This document shows, in pieces, positions 1 through 11,091 of a DNA stretch of 64,000 nucleotides. Position numbers and translations under genes: made by a program. Origin of the DNA: Anastatus disparis (Eukaryota; Arthropoda; Insecta; Hymenoptera; Eupelmidae). The notes beneath the pieces were generated by a model that did not search any database, was not told the origin of the DNA, and was given only the letters and a program-made list of their open reading frames with translations. The stretch covers positions 3,611,001 through 3,675,000 of the forward strand of contig JAFFSR010000245.1 of NCBI GenBank assembly GCA_017163975.1, given 5' to 3'. The first letter of the stretch is position 1. Each line of letters opens with the position of its first letter.

Positions 1-141
1 ATTGTTTTTCCATCAATCAATGAATTCGCTGCTATACCTGTCCAAGCAACACATAAGTAACGTATATTATGATATTTAAAATAAGCTATTAAAACGTTAA
101 GTAAATAACTTTTTCCTGTTCCACCTGGTCCATCAATATAA
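1..141 (-). pseudogene. Helitron 1 helicase fragment with Walker A motif
   Basis: Read on the minus strand this encodes YIDGPGGTGKSYLLN, the Walker A (P-loop) motif of Pif1-family helicases in Helitron RepHel proteins, followed by about 30 plausible helicase residues to the window edge. The upstream linker that normally joins it to the Rep part is absent. The preceding sequence is the left end of the inserted transposon, and on that transposon's far side Helitron coding resumes about 100 residues too early. The rest of the helicase is outside the window. Confidence 0.85.
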
Positions 142-169
142 GGCTGATTCCATTTCAAATCGAACAGTC

Positions 170-687
170 AGTATACACTCAAGTCACCAATTACTGCGCT
201 AATGGAGTATGTTATTCTACCCTAAAAATAAGGGTATACGTATTTTTTTATTTTGCTGAAATATCAAAATTGCATCAGATATGCACTTTTGAAAATTGCA
301 TACAAAAACTAAATGTTAAAACTGAAAATGTTGAGAATAACTTTAGAGAGCTATCGTTTTACCAATTTCCAATGAATTTTGATAAACCTTTTTTTTTATT
401 TTATTTCATTTTGAGCCCTCTTCAACTCCGTGCAAGAAATTTTAAAAAAAACTAAAAAATGACTGAGATATATGCATTTTACCAAAAAATGCACTTTTTA
501 TGCACATGCATTTTTCTCGAAAAGGCCATTTTTTTTTTGCTGAAATTTTTTTTGCTGATAGAGGACCAAAATACCTATCTAATAGTACTTGTTTGATCCG
601 GGGTTTTTTGGTTTGGAGCGAGAAAAAAATTCACAAATTTTGTTGGTGAAAAATGCTTGTATATACGTTCGGAAGTCTTAAGCAGTC
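170..687 (+). repeat. Left inverted arm of element 1
   Basis: Starts AGTATACACTCAAG and matches the reverse complement of 3336-3849 with few mismatches. The match stops just after AAGCAGTC at the inner end. Short open frames inside it are mirrored in the other arm and are not genes. Confidence 0.88.
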
Positions 688-758
688 TGCATTCAAACAC
701 TGTCGTATGTTTGGCTCATCATTTGTTTACATTTGTATGCATGTATATAGCATCAATA

Positions 759-761
<3 letters not shown>

Positions 762-808
<47 letters not shown>
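762..808. repeat. (TA)n microsatellite
   Basis: Uninterrupted TA dinucleotides followed by a short TG run, between the left arm and the transposase gene of element 1. Confidence 0.95.
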
Positions 809-815
<7 letters not shown>

Positions 816-1049
816 AAATTCGTAATATAAAAATAAATATTTAAACATGAAAAAAAAGAATTCTATTCGTGTATATCTATATTATGTATGTTTCGATGTA
901 CAAACAATAGGAGGCTCACTCGCGGACAAATACATCGCGTAACCAAAACAGCATATTAGAACTGTTATATAGAAGCTAGTTATTTTTACGGCTGCTTTGA
1001 AAGGTGCTTCTCGGGCTTGTGAAAAATTCAACAAAATTGTGAAATAACA

Positions 1050-3188
1050 ATGTCCGAAATTTACTCTTCTAAAAGAATTTCATGTCCCGATTTTTTTCAA
1101 ATGCATAAAAAGGTAGTTTATATGAGCAGTAATTCATGTTTTAGACCGTTGGAAGATTTAGCCATTAATTTGGCACAGCTTCATCCAGATTTAAATATAT
1201 TGCCATCTACTAATGTATGTAAAAATTGCCATAAACGCATATCAAAAATGATTTTAAGTAATCTTGAGTATATATCTGAAAATGAAATCACTGAACTCTT
1301 TAGCGGCAGAGCTGATGATTTTATTCCGAAGACACCCGAACGAATAGAGGAATTAAACGAGAGTATTAATTCAGTTTTACCTGAATGCATCTCACCCCTA
1401 AAAAGAAAAACTGCAATACCTGAAAATTTTAGAGGAAATTACGTATCTAAAAAGAAAAAATCCTTAATTTCAGCTTTTTCTGCTACTGTTGGAAGTAAAT
1501 TAGAAGATGCGTATGGCATTTCAGTTGAATCAATAGAATCGGACGAAAATTCCACTGAAAACTATTGGAATGAATTTTTAGAAAATTTTAAATTGGCTTT
1601 AGAAAAATGCTCTTCTATTTCGGAGAAAATAAAACTTCTAACTCTACTACCTTCAAAATTAAGCAAAATAAAAGTTTGCTCACTATTCCCGAATATAAGC
1701 GAGTATATGATAAATAAATCAAGAAATCTCGTGAAAAATAAAGGAGTTTATTCGGAGCCAGATTTATATTCTGGTCATCCTATTGATGAAAGCACAAAAA
1801 ATATCGTTATGGAATATTTTTTAAATGATGATTTTAATTGTAGTAGACAAAGTCCAAATAAATCTGATGTCGTAACTGTTAAAATTAATAACACAAAAAC
1901 TAAAAAAGTCAAACGGTTTCTTACTCGAAGCTTAAAAGAAACATATAGTCAATTAAGAAAAGAAAATCCAAACTTACAAATAGGAAAATCGAAATTCTAT
2001 ACTCTAAGACCAAGTTTCGTCTTAACTAGCCCTGTGAAGGAAGCTTGTCTTTGTGTACATTGCGAAAATTTTGAACTGTTTCTTACAAGTTTGATTCCTT
2101 TTAGAGGCGATAAGAATTCCGAATTAGATTCAATTCGTTCAGAAATAACTAACACAATGTTGTGTTCTGAACCATCTGATTCATGTTTCTTGCAAGAATG
2201 CAAAGATTGTCCCGGTGGTGCGGGTATCACATTAGAATTGTTAAAACTGAAACAAAATTGTGAAGATGAAATTACGTTTGCTTTGTGGGATAATGGTAAT
2301 CTTATTAAACAAACAATAAGCTTAACAGTTTTTAAAGAAAAACTTTCAATCTGCGCATTGAAAGCAAGTACTCATATATACATAAAAAATATTCAACATG
2401 AAGCTATAAAAAAAGAAAAAGAAGAAGGTAAAGCTGATCCTACTAAGTTAATCATCCACGTTGACTTTGCAGAAAATTGGTCTGTAATAAATAATAAAGC
2501 GGTTCAAGGAAATCATTGGGTAAATAACCAAATTTCTATTTTTACTGCAGTCTGTTACCAAGGAGAGATAACACAAAGTTTTGCGATAGTTAGTGACGAC
2601 AAAAAGCATGATACTGCATATGCACTGCTAGCAATAAATAAAATTATCGATCTTATGAAAAAGAATTATTTAGTTACTAAAGTCACTATCATATCAGATG
2701 GAGCTCCAAACCAATTTAAAAATCGTTTTCAACTACATGAATTCAAACATTGGTTTTATGAAATGAAATGGTTATTTTCTGCGACTGGTCATGGGAAAGG
2801 AGCCGTTGATGGAATAGGTGGGCTTCTAAAGCATTATGCTACTTCACATAACTTGAAAAGAGTTCATGAAGAATCGATACAAAATGCTGACGATTTTATA
2901 AATTGGGTTCAAAGTTACACCAATGCAATAAAAATCATTTTACTACCAATAAATGAGATTGAAAGATTTAGAAGAAAGAAAAATATTGAATGGAGTGGGG
3001 TTTCTAAATATAATGGAATTCAAAAAAGTCATATGTGGTTAAAAAAACTTGGGGAATTAAAATCACATATATTTATTGGCAGGACAGCTATACATGCACT
3101 AAATGAAGTGAAAAACAAGAAAAAAAAGCCAAGCGTCGAGACTACATTTAAAACTAAAAATAATAAGCGCAAAAATAAAAAAAAATAA
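1050..3188 (+). CDS. DDE-like transposase of element 1
   Basis: A 712-codon uninterrupted frame filling the space between the arms of element 1, so it is probably the element's transposase. The N-terminus has cysteine pairs (C57-x2-C60 in CKNCHKR) typical of DNA-binding zinc domains. The middle is basic and rich in Ser and Lys. The C-terminal half has conserved acidic motifs: HVDFAEN (D472), ISDGAPNQFKNR (D550) and HGKGAVDGIGG (H581, D587). The last two are also present in the broken copy at 33462-33836, and the N-terminal cysteine region resembles the copy at 13950-14329. The C-terminus is a Lys-rich tail. I do not know a superfamily name. The relatives make 4-bp target duplications, which fits Sola-type elements among others. 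The start is the first ATG after a clear in-frame stop. The intact frame suggests relatively recent activity. Confidence 0.78.
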   Translation: MSEIYSSKRISCPDFFQMHKKVVYMSSNSCFRPLEDLAINLAQLHPDLNILPSTNVCKNCHKRISKMILSNLEYISENEITELFSGRADDFIPKTPERIEELNESINSVLPECISPLKRKTAIPENFRGNYVSKKKKSLISAFSATVGSKLEDAYGISVESIESDENSTENYWNEFLENFKLALEKCSSISEKIKLLTLLPSKLSKIKVCSLFPNISEYMINKSRNLVKNKGVYSEPDLYSGHPIDESTKNIVMEYFLNDDFNCSRQSPNKSDVVTVKINNTKTKKVKRFLTRSLKETYSQLRKENPNLQIGKSKFYTLRPSFVLTSPVKEACLCVHCENFELFLTSLIPFRGDKNSELDSIRSEITNTMLCSEPSDSCFLQECKDCPGGAGITLELLKLKQNCEDEITFALWDNGNLIKQTISLTVFKEKLSICALKASTHIYIKNIQHEAIKKEKEEGKADPTKLIIHVDFAENWSVINNKAVQGNHWVNNQISIFTAVCYQGEITQSFAIVSDDKKHDTAYALLAINKIIDLMKKNYLVTKVTIISDGAPNQFKNRFQLHEFKHWFYEMKWLFSATGHGKGAVDGIGGLLKHYATSHNLKRVHEESIQNADDFINWVQSYTNAIKIILLPINEIERFRRKKNIEWSGVSKYNGIQKSHMWLKKLGELKSHIFIGRTAIHALNEVKNKKKKPSVETTFKTKNNKRKNKKK

Positions 3189-3335
3189 TTATCTCTAATT
3201 ATTTTTTTGACGCATCCCAACAGTGAGAGGCAAGGGGAACTCACTCTAAAAAAGCACCCCGAAGGGAACAGAATCCTTCTACGTCCACGTCGTTGTTCCT
3301 GGATAATGCTAAACGAAGGATAATATTTAAATGTT

Positions 3336-3849
3336 GACTGCTTAAGACTTCCGAACGTATATACAAGCATTTTTCACCAACAAAATTTGTGAATTTTTTT
3401 CTCGCTCCAAACCAAAAAACCCGGGATCAAACAAGTACTATTAGATAGGTATTTTGGTCCTCTATCAGCAAAAAAAATTTCAGCAAAAAAAAATGGCCTT
3501 TTCGAGAAAAATGCATGTGCATAAAAAGTGCATTTTTTGGTAAAATGCATATATCTCAGTCATTTTTTAGTTTTTTTTAAATTTCTTGCACGGAGTTGAA
3601 GAGGGCTCAAAACGAAATAAAATAAAAAAAGGTTTATCAAAATTCATTGGAAATTGGTAAAACGATAGCTCTCTAAAGTTATTCTCAACATTTTCAGTTT
3701 TAACATTTAGTTTTTGTATGCAATTTTCAAAAGTGCATATCTGATGCAATTTTGATATTTCAGCAAAATAAAAAAATACGTATACCCTCATTTTTAGGGT
3801 AGAATAACATACTCCATTAGCGCAGTAATTGGTGACTTGAGTGTATACT
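3336..3849 (-). repeat. Right inverted arm of element 1
   Basis: Reverse-complement partner of 170-687, ending CTTGAGTGTATACT. It abuts Helitron coding sequence with no recognisable target duplication, consistent with loss of the last 28 or so bases. Confidence 0.88.
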
Positions 3850-6363
3850 TTATCTATTTCGTGTTTAGGATGATAAAACTTATCTTTATATTTCTCGTAT
3901 AAATCTCGTGCATTTATAGGATTATGAAAAACGCAAATGAAAGCAAATAATTCATAGAGAATATGAAGGAATTCTGTTGAAAATGCTTCTTCCAAACATC
4001 TATCCCATTCTTCATCTTTATTAATTAATTGTTTTGCCTTAGCTGCCTCATAAAACGAATTATACATCTCATCATCAATAGTACGTAAATCTTCAAAAGA
4101 TGTGGCTCCTTTAACATGTTTTAGTAATAATCTAATGAAATAACGTTCTCTATCTTTCGGACTTACTAAGTACATTCTACTAAGTATTGGTTCTCTTTTT
4201 TTTTCTTTTATTCCACTTTTTCAGTTTTTCATCAAATGTAGAAAAATGCGGTATTTCTGAATACAAGTAAATTCGTGCTTCAAAATCTTCTCTATTCAAT
4301 TCAAAATATGCTGATAATGTTGTTCCCACATTTTTTTGCATGATAATTTGTTCTTTTCCTTTTTTGAAAAATACATATTGTTGATTTTCTTCATGAACGC
4401 TTAGACGTTTTATAGTATGTGAAATAACATGAAAGGATGTTCTAATAATCTGAGCATTGCTTCAGGTGGACATAAATATAGTGTATTAATGTATTGTTGG
4501 ATTTCGTCATATTCGTATTCAGCATTTTCACGATTGTCATTTTGGAAAGTGTCTTTATTTTCTGATTGAAAATCGACATTCACTTGATGTATTTTAATGT
4601 ATGCACAATCATGACCTTTATAACAGTATTTGAATAAGTATTTAATGCATTGAACAGTGGAGCATACTTCTACGTTTATGTGTGCATTAAATTTCAATAA
4701 TAAGTAAGGATTATAAGGAAGAACAAATCCATTATTTGCAACTCTTTCTGTAAATTTATTTTTGAAAATTATTTTGACGCTATCATTTTTACGTTTGTAT
4801 TGTGGATATCTATTTAATTTAAATGTTGTTGTATTATTAAATTTTTTTGGAAAATTTTTAGTACTTTGTTTCGTATTTTTATCCATGCACGGACAATTTA
4901 TATTTTGCATATCACAGGGACGGTGTATCATAAATTATTTAACAATACAATATAATTTTAAATAAATATCTCTATTAGGGATTTCTTTACTTATTATTTT
5001 ATCAACTTTTTCAGGAATGTGAAATTTATCATTTTTATTTAAGAATAACAACATATGCATATGCGGTAATCCTCGTTTTTGAAATTCAATTACTTAACTA
5101 TATGCAATACATGTTCCTAATATTCCCTTTTTTATTAATACATTTTTTAATTCTACTTTTTAATAAAATATTTTCGTTATAATATCTGGTCTATCTGTTG
5201 CATGTTCATAAATTTCCAAGTTTTCAGTTATTTCTTTCTAATGTGGGTACAGGTCATAGTTACAAAAAGGTCAGGTTTACGATGATAATTTACAAGTGTC
5301 ATTGAGTCAATGTAATTTTGTTTTAAAAATCGTGAACTTCCTGTAAAGTTTGATAGTAATATGACCATTTTTTCAATATTTGAAAAATCTAATTCTTCTT
5401 TGTTATGTTAATAGTCCATAATACTTTTGTAACAATCACTTCTTAATACGTTTAGGTTTTTTCGTATAAAATATAATCTGAAGATTTCAAACGCATCAAC
5501 AATGAACTATTGAGATAATTAATTTTCTTAAATAAAGGTATGGATTAAATTCATTTCTAACACTAAATCTATAATCATAAAATTGCATATTTGAAATATT
5601 AGATTTTCCAAATTTACTTTTCATATTCAGCATCCATCCAAATCCACCATTAGGATGAATAAGCGAATATGTCATAGGATCTGTATGTTTGCCAATTGTC
5701 GGTATACTAATTGGTTTATCATACTTAGAGTAAATGATAATATCACATTCAATAGGAGGAAGATCGTCTTCTCCAACATATACTATTGCAATTTCATCAC
5801 AGATAGATCGATTTTATCTATTTTTATCCAAATTATTATTGCGGACAATAGACATAGTAACAGTTCTTGGAGGACAATTGATTTTTGCACATCATTGTAG
5901 TTCTTCTTCTTCTACTTCATGCATCATTTTATAGGTTTCAGCATAAGGGTTGATGTCTCTTATCGAGTTATCTAAATGTTTTATTCATTTTAAATTTGTT
6001 TTAAACTTATTCCGTTTAATCGTTGCCATTTTATTATCTAAAATATATAATTGTCCATATTTACGTGCTTCATCTTTATTAGGATGTATCGCATATACAT
6101 TATGGTAAATTTGTCTACATATTCTAATAAATTGTGGTCCTTTTTTTGGCAATGTATCAAAATTGGCACCAAAACTTCTACTTTACCTTTATGACAACAA
6201 TTGGAGAAATCGTTATTTTTAGTATATTCAAAATCAAAATGTTTCGCATTACAATAAACACATGTATTTGTCATGGAATTAATGTAATTTTCACATATGA
6301 GATTATCATCAAAATATATATTTGCTATACAACCAATCAGTTTCGAATTAATTTTTTCAGTCA
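3850..6363 (-). pseudogene. Helitron 1 N-terminal zinc finger and Rep (HUH) region
   Basis: Successive minus-strand frames show the landmarks of a Helitron RepHel protein in order. These are a Cys-rich finger (TCVYCNAKHFDFE and FSNCCHKGKV, about 6283-6174), INPYAETYKMM (about 5950-5915), the HUH nickase motif GLPHMHMLL near 5045-5075, PYNPYLLLKFNAHINVEVC with YKGHD and PPEA (4931-4410), and LLLKHVKGATSFEDLR (4175-3850). The HUH protein nicks DNA and starts rolling-circle transposition. Several stops and frameshifts separate these blocks (at about 6037, 5900, 5100 and 4409), so no functional protein is made. The region ends abruptly at the inserted transposon at 3849. Confidence 0.85.
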
Positions 6364-6367
6364 AAAT

Positions 6368-7351
6368 TGTAACGGCCGTGGGGATAAAAAAAAAGAAATC
6401 AGTTGAAATATACGAAATTTATAGATTTTATTAAATGAAAAACACTAGCTATGCACAGAAAAGGGCGCCAGTCACGTGATCCAGACGTGACTTAGTAAGT
6501 TATCTTAATCCTACAAATATTAAATCAACGCGGCGAAAAGAGAGCCAACGATGCGCTTGATTAATTACTGTGGGGTATTTTATTCGAAAGCTACACAACA
6601 AATTAGCTTGAACAAAAGCTAGAAAGAAAAAACGGACGTACTAATTAATACCGCGCACGTGGTCACCAGCATACACGCGCACAGAGTAAAGAAAAATAAC
6701 GATGTATATTAATCGTCAAAGCTTAAACAAAATCGAGGTTATTAAAAGCGTTTATGCTTTTACACTCACGCAATAAGTACTCTCCTTTACACTCAGAAAA
6801 TTCCAACATGAGAGGTATATAAGAATTATTTTCGCTTTATACAATCGGTTGCGCAAGCACAAAAAAAAACATCAAGTCGACCGACCTGTACGAAAACGGC
6901 AGAAGGAATGAACATCTCACGGTGGATGCTTTTCCTTATTCATGCGGCATGCTATGCGCAACACCTTCTACTCTTGCCTTTTCCGTCTACTTGACTGCTA
7001 AAGTTAGGCTATGCGTAGACTAGGCACGTTGGTTAGCTTCACTGTATTGAGATTTCAAATGGACAGATAGTAGGGGAAATATGGTGCCGAAGAAAGTCGA
7101 ATTTCATTACTAAAGTTCAGCTCTCGTTGACGCCATTTTCTCCCCACTATCTGTCCATTTTAAATCCTAATATTAATGGTATCGTGATGTGCTGCGCACG
7201 CATGTATAGTTAGTGGCTTGAAGTTGGCTTTAGCTTGACTGGCGTTGTCTCTCTCTTAACCGCGCCCGAATTTAACGTCTTCCTTCTGCCTCATATATTA
7301 TCGTATTATAATAGCAAGGTTTAAGTAACATGGCATATTTGCCATGTTACA
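6368..7351 (+). mobile_element. Solo LTR inserted in Helitron 1, BEL/Pao-like ends
   Basis: Starts TGTAACGGCC, ends CATGTTACA, and is flanked by AAAT (6364-6367 and 7352-7355). Removing it with one AAAT restores the Helitron frame, which then reads KLNEKILTEKINSKLIG across the junction. That is strong proof of a precise insertion. It has a TATA-like stretch (near 6815) as expected of an LTR promoter. No internal retrotransposon sequence is present, so this is the product of LTR-LTR recombination. The BEL/Pao assignment rests only on the terminal bases and is tentative. Confidence 0.8.
7051..7166. repeat. Small inverted repeat inside the solo LTR
   Basis: About 26-bp arms (7051-7076 and 7141-7166) containing GGACAGATAGT and its complement, separated by about 64 bp. 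It could be a tiny MITE or an LTR hairpin. No target duplication is clear. Confidence 0.6.
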
Positions 7352-7355
7352 AAAT

Positions 7356-8306
7356 TTTTTCATTTAATTTCTTCAATTTTTTTTCTACTCTGCCCTTTAT
7401 TGTTTTATCCGTAACTTTGTTCAATGCAATATTATGATCGTTATAATTATTATTATTGTAATTTTCATTATAATTTTTATTGTCTTCAATTTTTAATCGT
7501 TTACACTTTATAAATAATATCTTTAATTGATAAGAATCATATTTATATTTTCGCTTTTTTCCATCTATTGGTTTCTTTATTGTAGTATCATTATTAATAT
7601 GTTTATTGTCATCAATTACTATTTGTTTACACTTTGTACGTGATTTTTTTAATTGGTAACAATCATTTCTTACTTGTGTTTTTTTAATAATATCGGCATT
7701 TTTCAATTTTTGATTTTCAATTTGTTCCATTCTCTCATATTTATTATATTGTTCATTAATAAGTTTTTCATAAGTTTCTTTTTTGCGTAATATTTGATTT
7801 TCATGCAATTTTTTAAATTTATCAGTATCTCTATTTCCAATCGATTTTATTTTTGATATCTTAATATTTTCAATTTTTTTTTTAAATATTTATTTCGTTG
7901 TTTTTCTTTCATTTTTATGTGAGCTTTTTTCTTATGTAAAGCTTTATTTGTACGTATTTGTTCTATTTTATCAGTACCCTTTTTTATCTTTGATTTCATT
8001 TTTGTTATTTTAGTATTTTTTCATTTTTCCTTATATTTATTGGGTTGTTATGTTTTAATTTTTATATAATCTTCTTTTTTGCGTAAAACTTTATTCGCAT
8101 GTATATGTTCCAATTTATCAATACTCATTTTTTCCTTGAATCTCAATTTTGTCATCTTATTATTTTTTACTTTTTCTTTATATTTTTCTGGTTGTTTTTC
8201 TTTAATTTTTATATAAGCTTCTGTCTTACGTAAAGCCTCATTCATACGTATTTGTTCCAATTTATCAGTACCCATTTTTTCCTTGAATTGCAATTTTCTT
8301 ATCTTA
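7356..8306 (-). pseudogene. Helitron 1 basic repeat region (3' part)
   Basis: The minus-strand frames 8306-8048 and 7808-7356 encode a Lys-rich, highly charged, probably helical region. It consists of repeats of about 42 residues with the pattern KLRFKEKM..DKLE.I..N..LRK.E.YIKIKEK..KYK. Degenerate repeats with stops fill 8047-7809. It runs in frame into the Helitron finger region once the solo LTR is removed, and upstream into 11971-12600 once the LINE is removed. Lys/Arg-rich N-terminal regions are known in some Helitron proteins. The role is unknown, and nucleic-acid binding or nuclear targeting is a guess. Confidence 0.75.
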
Positions 8307-8816
8307 TTATTATTAAAGATACCGGGTAGGTAGTTCTGCAAGAATAGAGCTACCTGATGTTACCTAGGCCAAAGGCCCTTTGCAACTCCATGGTTTAGCC
8401 CCACCAGCAACCCTTCATCACAACCTTATGGGTGGGTTCCGGGCATGTGCGGTTAGTCACAGTTGGATAAGCATTCTCTCGTGATCTCTTTATACAAAGA
8501 AATCACATTATTTAATGGGAGTACCTTGATTTAATAATATCAGAGTACTCCATACCTATGTGTTTCATTCTAGTTGTCACTAGTTCCTCACACTCACAGA
8601 GGATGTGCTGAGCCAGGCGGCCCCACGCCATCTGCATGCGGGAGAACCAGCTACCTTCATATTGTACATGTGGTAATTTAATTTACCATGCCCTGTCGCT
8701 ATTTGTGCGACTATGTTTATGTTTTCTCTGCTTAGGTTTGGACTTCGTGCCAACCAAGCATGATCGGGATCGTCACCCAGCAGAGCTTTTGCTTGTTTAC
8801 AACCTGGTGTGTTCCT

Positions 8817-9330
8817 TCAGGTTGTCTTATGCTGTGCCTCTCGCCAGTAACACATTCTTTTTTTAGTTTGGCTTATCTGGATTCCCAACGCAGGTTCAGG
8901 CCAAATTAGTGGTGTTTTTGCAGACAGTTTTGCTAGGTCGTCTGCTACCCTGTTGCCTCTGATTCTCACATGACTGGGAACCCAGTAAAGTTTGAGTTTC
9001 CTGCATCTTTCTCCTAAGATATTTAGTGAGTTTATGCATTCCTCTACCAAGCTAGACTTAGTTTTATAGCTTTTTAAGGCCATGAGTGCTCCTTTGCTAT
9101 CTGAACAAATTTTCACTATGTATTGGTTGTTCGCATCCAGTGCCAACTGAGCACAGATTAGTATGGCTACCAGTTCTACCTGAAAGATTGAAGCCTGCTT
9201 GCTTAGCGGTACCATAGTACTTTTTCCAAACCTCCTTCGGGAGATGCCTGCTCCAGTATCCGCTGCGGACTTTGATCCATCCGTGTACCAGATGTCACTT
9301 GAGTTCGGTATTCTATCATTACCTTCTTCT
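8817..9330 (-). pseudogene. RNase H domain of LINE A
   Basis: Minus-strand coding begins near YTDGSK (first catalytic Asp, about 9280), continues through QVELVAILICAQ and CSDSKGALMAL, and reaches WVPSHVRIRGNRVADDLAK, the usual order of ribonuclease H motifs in RNase H-bearing LINEs. Just upstream is a segment of the kind that links RT to RNase H (around 9420-9360), with a stop. The domain removes the RNA strand after target-primed reverse transcription. The protein is not made as a unit because the RT palm is deleted. Confidence 0.8.
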
Positions 9331-9477
9331 GACAGCTAGTCTTCTCTGGTTGGGAAAATCACCTCAAATTTATTGTCAAAGTAATATTTCGTCACCATTA
9401 GATCTGACCTCATCTTTAGTAATACATCCTGTTTGAGACAAGGAGGGTTAGTGTATTCACCTCTCCCTGTTCACATA

Positions 9478-10173
9478 TTAAGAGCAATCAGTCTGCATGC
9501 AGACCTTGTAGCAGCCTCTAGTACATATAATTGTAGGGGTGCCACTCCCATCAAGAAGCCCAAGGCTTCTATAGGAGTAGTCCTCATTGCCCCTCTTCTG
9601 TAAGAAAGTCTCTTTTGTAAGAATTTCTTCCTCGTAAGGGAAGTAGACTGAAGCTAACACTACCTCCTTTGACACATTTCCTATGCAGGGTTTTATCTTT
9701 GTAGCCACTACATCTCGAGTAATGACTGCTATCAGTGGCGTGTTTTCTAGACCATTGATCCAGATACACGCTTTAGGTTTGTCTGCTATTGGATCTCTGA
9801 CAACTTTGCCACCTCTTACAAGTCCTTTAATTGAGCCTTTGATGGTCTGTGGTTCTTGTATCAATGATACATAAGTATGCGCCGCAGACTGACTCCTCGC
9901 AAGAAGAGGTGAGGAGTCTTTACTGTGGTGCAAGTTATTCTGAGTAATTTTAAGGATTTCCTCCATTTGGAAGTTTCCCAACTGATTACTTGATGCTTCC
10001 ACGGTCTTGACAGAGTATCTTACTTCAACTCTGTCCATACCGTAGTAAGCTTTGTTGTCTGATGGACTCAGACTTTTGAGAGACGATTCGGGAATGCCGA
10101 CTATGAGCAACATTCCCTCCTCGTCTAACTTACCTACCGACTGCTCCACCGTTGATCCTTGGTCCGGTTGCAT
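9478..10173 (-). pseudogene. Endonuclease-like ORF2 start of LINE A, fused by deletion to the RT C-terminus
   Basis: Contains the endonuclease opening ILKITQNNLHHSK, then LIQEP and a G-rich stretch, as in APE-type LINE endonucleases. From about 9600 downward another frame encodes TPIEALGFLMGVAPLQL and LEAATRSACRL, a signature found after the RT palm in LOA/R1-like LINEs. The palm with its YxDD box is therefore deleted, and the junction falls near 9600. An N-terminal stretch before the endonuclease may be linker or the end of ORF1. Confidence 0.7.
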
Positions 10174-10209
10174 CCTCTGCTGGTCCTTCTGTTCTGCTGG
10201 ACCCTGTTG

Positions 10210-10623
10210 TTATTGCAGTTTGATCGGCTTCCGGGGTTTCGAGACCGCGTACAACCTCCAGTCATCAACCTTGAGTGACGGATTGAGCCTCCCCAGCCTT
10301 TTCAGCGCCACTCTTGGTTTTACCTTTGATAGTAGTCGGATCGTGGCCCTAATCAGACGATGGAGAAGCTCGATCCCCCCTACTCTGAGGATGGGAGCAC
10401 CTGACGGACTCTTCTCACCCATCTGCCGCACAAACTACTCCCTACGGAATCGGTTTGCTGGCACAACGACCATTGCATCGTTCTTTACCATAGAGTCCTC
10501 GAATCTTGGCAGTTGCTTGTCCTCTATTTGGTCTACCCACTCCTGAATCTCCTTGCGAAGATTCGTCAGATCACCCGACGAGAAGCATTTACCTGGGTAC
10601 TCCACCGAAACCACCACTACCAT
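10210..10623 (-). pseudogene. ORF1 (gag-like) remnant of LINE A
   Basis: Two adjoining minus-strand frames (10623-10435 and 10431-10210). The first has acidic helical sequence (DLTNLRKEIQEWVDQIED). The second has GGIELLHRLIRATIRLL and VDDWRLYAVSKPRKP, resembling the central region of R1/LOA-type ORF1 proteins, which bind the element RNA. A frameshift separates them. No zinc knuckle is visible. Confidence 0.55.
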
Positions 10624-11091
10624 GAGGGGTGTGGTTCTCTGTGCAATCGACAGAGAGCCTTTTTCTATTTCATGATTATTCCTTTTAGGGGGTCTTTGCC
10701 CCTCCGGTGGAGTATCAGATGAGGTTTCGGGTCTTTAGACCCCTTTGGTTTGGAAGAGAGTCAAGGACAAAGAGGAGGGCGTGCCCTCTTGATGTTTTTT
10801 CCTCCTCTGCTTGCTTACCATTCTCTTTATTTTATTAGCGGTTTCCCCTTCCAGGTTTACTGGCTCGTTATCGGTTCCCCCTTCCAGGTTCACTGGCAAG
10901 TTAGCAGGCACTGGTTGCGTTTCAAGTTGAGTCACGAGCTCAAATTTAGCGGTTCTCCTTCCTTCCGCACAACCCGGTTGCGTAGGATTTTGTATATTTT
11001 CTGTAACTTCTATTTGAGTCCCAGGAGTAGCTAGGGAAAGGTTGGTCCACCTCCACAGAGCCCCGCATGCAGAGGTAAGGCAAGAGGACGT

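Larger units (their letters stand above)
142..3849 (+). mobile_element. Long-TIR DNA transposon, element 1 (right tip missing)
   Basis: Two inverted arms of about 515 bp (170-687 and 3336-3849) enclose one long transposase gene. Outside the left arm lie 28 more bases starting GGCTGATTCC at 142. That is the terminus of the related elements at 13922-15403 and 32436-34963, so I take 142 as the true left end. The right arm stops at 3849 without the matching GGAATCAGCC and abuts Helitron sequence, and about 100 codons of Helitron are missing there. A deletion probably removed the right tip together with flanking DNA. The alternative, that the element ends at 170/3849 and the 142-151 match is chance, is less likely. 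Confidence 0.75.

Noticed and set aside
2041..2230. Minus-strand frames inside the element 1 transposase (also 1181-1390)
   Set aside because: Shadows of the 712-codon plus-strand gene.
5655..5934. Plus-strand frames in the Helitron Rep region
   Set aside because: Antisense to Helitron coding, where recognisable motifs are on the minus strand.
6815..6910. TATA-like stretch and possible small RNA gene
   Set aside because: Explained as the promoter of the solo LTR, with no RNA-gene signature.
10052..11034. Plus-strand frames of 60-164 codons across LINE A
   Set aside because: Antisense to LINE A ORF1/ORF2 sequence, with no recognisable domains.
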